Positions 14,230 to 15,596 of a stretch of DNA of 15,596 nucleotides are shown one piece after another. The notes beneath the pieces were generated by a model, which did no database searches, was not told where the DNA came from, and saw nothing but the letters and a program-made list of their open reading frames with translations. The stretch is from Bacteroidales bacterium. GTDB lineage: Bacteria > Bacteroidota > Bacteroidia > Bacteroidales > Bacteroidaceae. The stretch's first letter is position 1. Each line of letters begins with the position of its first letter. Location of the stretch: assembly GCA_004554665.1 (NCBI GenBank), contig SFKY01000060.1:1-15596 (forward strand). Reading direction: 5' to 3'. The translations under genes and the position numbers were made by a program.

Positions 14230-15438
14230 ATGGAAAAGAGAAGACCATCATACCATGCCCTGCAAGGGCTTAAGGATGCCTGCGACGTATGGGTAGACGA
14301 GATGCGCGCCATCTTCAAAGACGAGGGAGTGATTCTTTTCTTCTTCCTTGTCCCCTTATTATACCCGCTGCTTTACTCTTGGATCTACAACAACGAGGTG
14401 GTGCGCGAAGTACCCGTGGCCATAGTCGACCTCTCGCGCAGCCATGAGAGCCGCGAGTTTATCCGCCTCTTCGACAGCAGTCCCGACACACGCGCCGCTT
14501 ACCACTGCCAGCATCTGAGCGAGGCCCAGCACTTGGTAGGCAAGCACCAAGTCAATGGTGTGCTCTACTTTCCGCCCGACTTTGCAATGCGCCTGAACCG
14601 TGGAGAGCAAACAAAGGTGGGCGTGTACTGCGACATGAGCCTGATGCTCACCTACAAGGCCATCTACCAGACGGTCCAGGCCGTGGCGCTCGACCTCAAC
14701 GCCCGCACACAGGTGGCACAGGCAGGAGCCGTGACCGAGCGCGACGGTGAGATTGCCACCCATCCGATAGAATGTGACGAGATACCGCTCTTCAATGCCA
14801 CTGGCGGCTACGGCAATGCTATCCTGCCCGGTGTATTGGTGCTCATCCTGCAACAGACCCTCTTCCTTGGCATCGGCCTCTTGGCCGGAACCGCTCACGA
14901 GCGACGTGGCTATGCGCCGCTGCTGGCCATTGCCCGCCGCCGAGGAGGAATCCTACGCATCGTAGCCGGCAAATCGGCATGCTATTTCATGATCTACGCC
15001 GCCATCGCAGCCTACATCACGCTCTGTGTTCCCCGATTCTTCCACTTTACCAGCCTCTCCACGGCAGGTCCGTTGCTGTACCTGCTCATCCCATACCTGC
15101 TGGCATGCGTCTTCTTGGGGCTTACCCTATCGTATATCGTACGCCACCGCGAAGACATCATCCTCATGGTCGTCTTCACATCCGTCCCCCTGCTCTTCCT
15201 CTCGGGCATCAGTTGGCCGCTCAGCAACTTCCCTGCTTTCTGGCAGTACTTTGCCATGCTGTTTCCTTCCACCTACGGCATCAGGGGATTCCTGCAGGTC
15301 AACTCGATGGGTGCCACCATCGCCGACTTGCAGCCTGTATGTACTGCATTATGGATTCAAGTGGCTGTATATTTGGCCACAGCTCTCCTGGTTTTCCGAT
15401 TAGAGATGAAACGGACAGCCAAAACGGAAGAAAGGTAA
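14230..15438 (+). CDS. ABC-2-type exporter permease, second of pair
   Basis: This 402-residue protein has the same plan as its neighbour. A cytoplasmic N terminus leads to a first helix (about 34-53, LFFFLVPLLYPLLYSWIY) and a periplasmic domain opening with VREVPVAIVDLSRSHESREF and containing KHQVNGVLYFPPDF. The C-terminal helical bundle starts near AILPGVLVLILQQTLFLGIG and includes FTSVPLLFLSGISWPLSNFP. These are features of the ABC2_membrane_3 family. It starts 3 bp after the first permease gene, so the two are translationally linked. It should be the second half of a heterodimeric export channel. The last gene of the operon, it ends inside a short AGGTAA repeat, and no ATPase gene follows before the window ends. 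Confidence 0.91.
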   Translation: MEKRRPSYHALQGLKDACDVWVDEMRAIFKDEGVILFFFLVPLLYPLLYSWIYNNEVVREVPVAIVDLSRSHESREFIRLFDSSPDTRAAYHCQHLSEAQHLVGKHQVNGVLYFPPDFAMRLNRGEQTKVGVYCDMSLMLTYKAIYQTVQAVALDLNARTQVAQAGAVTERDGEIATHPIECDEIPLFNATGGYGNAILPGVLVLILQQTLFLGIGLLAGTAHERRGYAPLLAIARRRGGILRIVAGKSACYFMIYAAIAAYITLCVPRFFHFTSLSTAGPLLYLLIPYLLACVFLGLTLSYIVRHREDIILMVVFTSVPLLFLSGISWPLSNFPAFWQYFAMLFPSTYGIRGFLQVNSMGATIADLQPVCTALWIQVAVYLATALLVFRLEMKRTAKTEER

Positions 15439-15454
15439 AGAGGTAAAAAGGTAA
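15433..15454 (+). repeat. Short tandem AGGTAA repeat at the permease 3' end
   Basis: AGGTAA occurs at 15433, 15441 and 15449 with an 8-bp period, separated by AG or AA. The permease stop codon (15436-15438) lies in the first unit. The copies could arise from slippage; extra units would change only sequence after the stop. Confidence 0.6.
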
Positions 15455-15472
15455 AAAAAGACATACCGCTGA

Positions 15473-15500
15473 GCTAAATGCGGCATTTAGCCATCGTAAA
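15473..15500. repeat. Intergenic repeat array, copy 3 (short)
   Basis: GCTAAATGC (15473-15481) and GCATTTAGC (15483-15491) form a 9-bp palindrome around one base. AAA starts at 15476 and 15498 keep the 22-bp period of the arrays at 63-146 and 5642-5701, and CGTAAAG follows as in the other copies. Only about one and a half units are present; the terminator hairpin begins where the next unit would be. Confidence 0.55.
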
Positions 15501-15536
15501 GAGGGTGTGTCAAAATAGGCACATCCTCTTTTTTTT
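15498..15536 (+). terminator. Terminator-like hairpin after the exporter operon
   Basis: AAAGAGGGTGTG (15498-15509) pairs with CACATCCTCTTT (15520-15531) over 12 bp with one G-T, around a 10-nt loop. The T-tract runs from 15529 to 15536. This fits an intrinsic terminator 60 bp after the last permease stop. The inner sequence GAGGGTGTGTCAAAATAG also resembles insertion-element terminal repeats of Bacteroidetes, so the hairpin may mark an element edge. Confidence 0.7.
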
Positions 15537-15540
15537 ATCG

Positions 15541-15572
15541 CAAAGCCCCGACTTTCTCAAGCCAGGGCTTTG
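15541..15572. other. Second hairpin near the right edge
   Basis: CAAAGCCC (15541-15548) and GGGCTTTG (15565-15572) form a perfect 8-bp stem with a 16-nt loop, 5 bp after the previous T-tract. No T-tract follows on the plus strand. On the minus strand the AAAAAAAA complement gives no terminator tail within reach. It may belong to a gene or insertion element that continues beyond the window. Confidence 0.45.
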
Positions 15573-15596
15573 TTATGTCGTAAAGTTTTTGTAACT

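Overview
The window (about 15.6 kb) looks like ordinary chromosome of a member of the Bacteroidales, most likely a Prevotella-like bacterium. The grounds are Bacteroidetes-type promoters (TAnnTTTG with TTG/TTTG about 18-20 bp upstream) before several genes, mostly weak Shine-Dalgarno sequences, a cytochrome bd operon led by a DUF4492 small protein, and family sequences typical of that order. The genus call is inference. No rRNA, tRNA, CRISPR array or complete mobile element was seen.

Layout, left to right. (1) 280-1855, minus strand: lemA and an HtpX-like M48 membrane protease, with a good intrinsic terminator at 218-258. (2) 2034-2993, plus strand: an FMN-dependent nitronate monooxygenase / FabK-type protein, divergent from lemA, with a clear promoter on each strand. 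(3) 3050-3658, minus: an exported PAP2-family phosphatase. (4) 3762-4846, minus: lrgA-lrgB (murein hydrolase/holin-like regulators), with two 12-bp direct repeats just upstream of the promoter. (5) 4847-5732: the longest non-coding stretch (about 890 bp), rich in inverted repeats, including a 174-bp imperfect palindrome and a 24-bp-stem hairpin. (6) 5733-9485, minus: an operon of a DUF4492 small membrane protein, cydA, cydB (cytochrome bd oxidase) and an exported cyclophilin-type prolyl isomerase. (7) 9671-15438, plus: a five-gene operon of a membrane-anchored coiled-coil protein of unknown function, a TolC-family outer-membrane channel, an HlyD-family adaptor and two ABC-2-type permeases. It resembles a tripartite exporter, but no ABC ATPase is encoded here. 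(8) 15439-15596: short repeats, a strong terminator-like hairpin and possibly the end of an insertion element.

How the genes fit together: the cyd operon makes a high-affinity quinol oxidase, as expected in a nanoaerobic or anaerobic gut/oral Bacteroidales. The TolC/HlyD/ABC-2 operon should span both membranes to expel an unknown substrate. LemA/HtpX, LrgAB and PAP2 belong to envelope upkeep. The least explained material is non-coding: a repeat family with a 21-22 bp period and a core like AAATGCCACGTTTAG occurs in three intergenic regions (63-146, 5632-5701, 15473-15500), each time with inverted symmetry.
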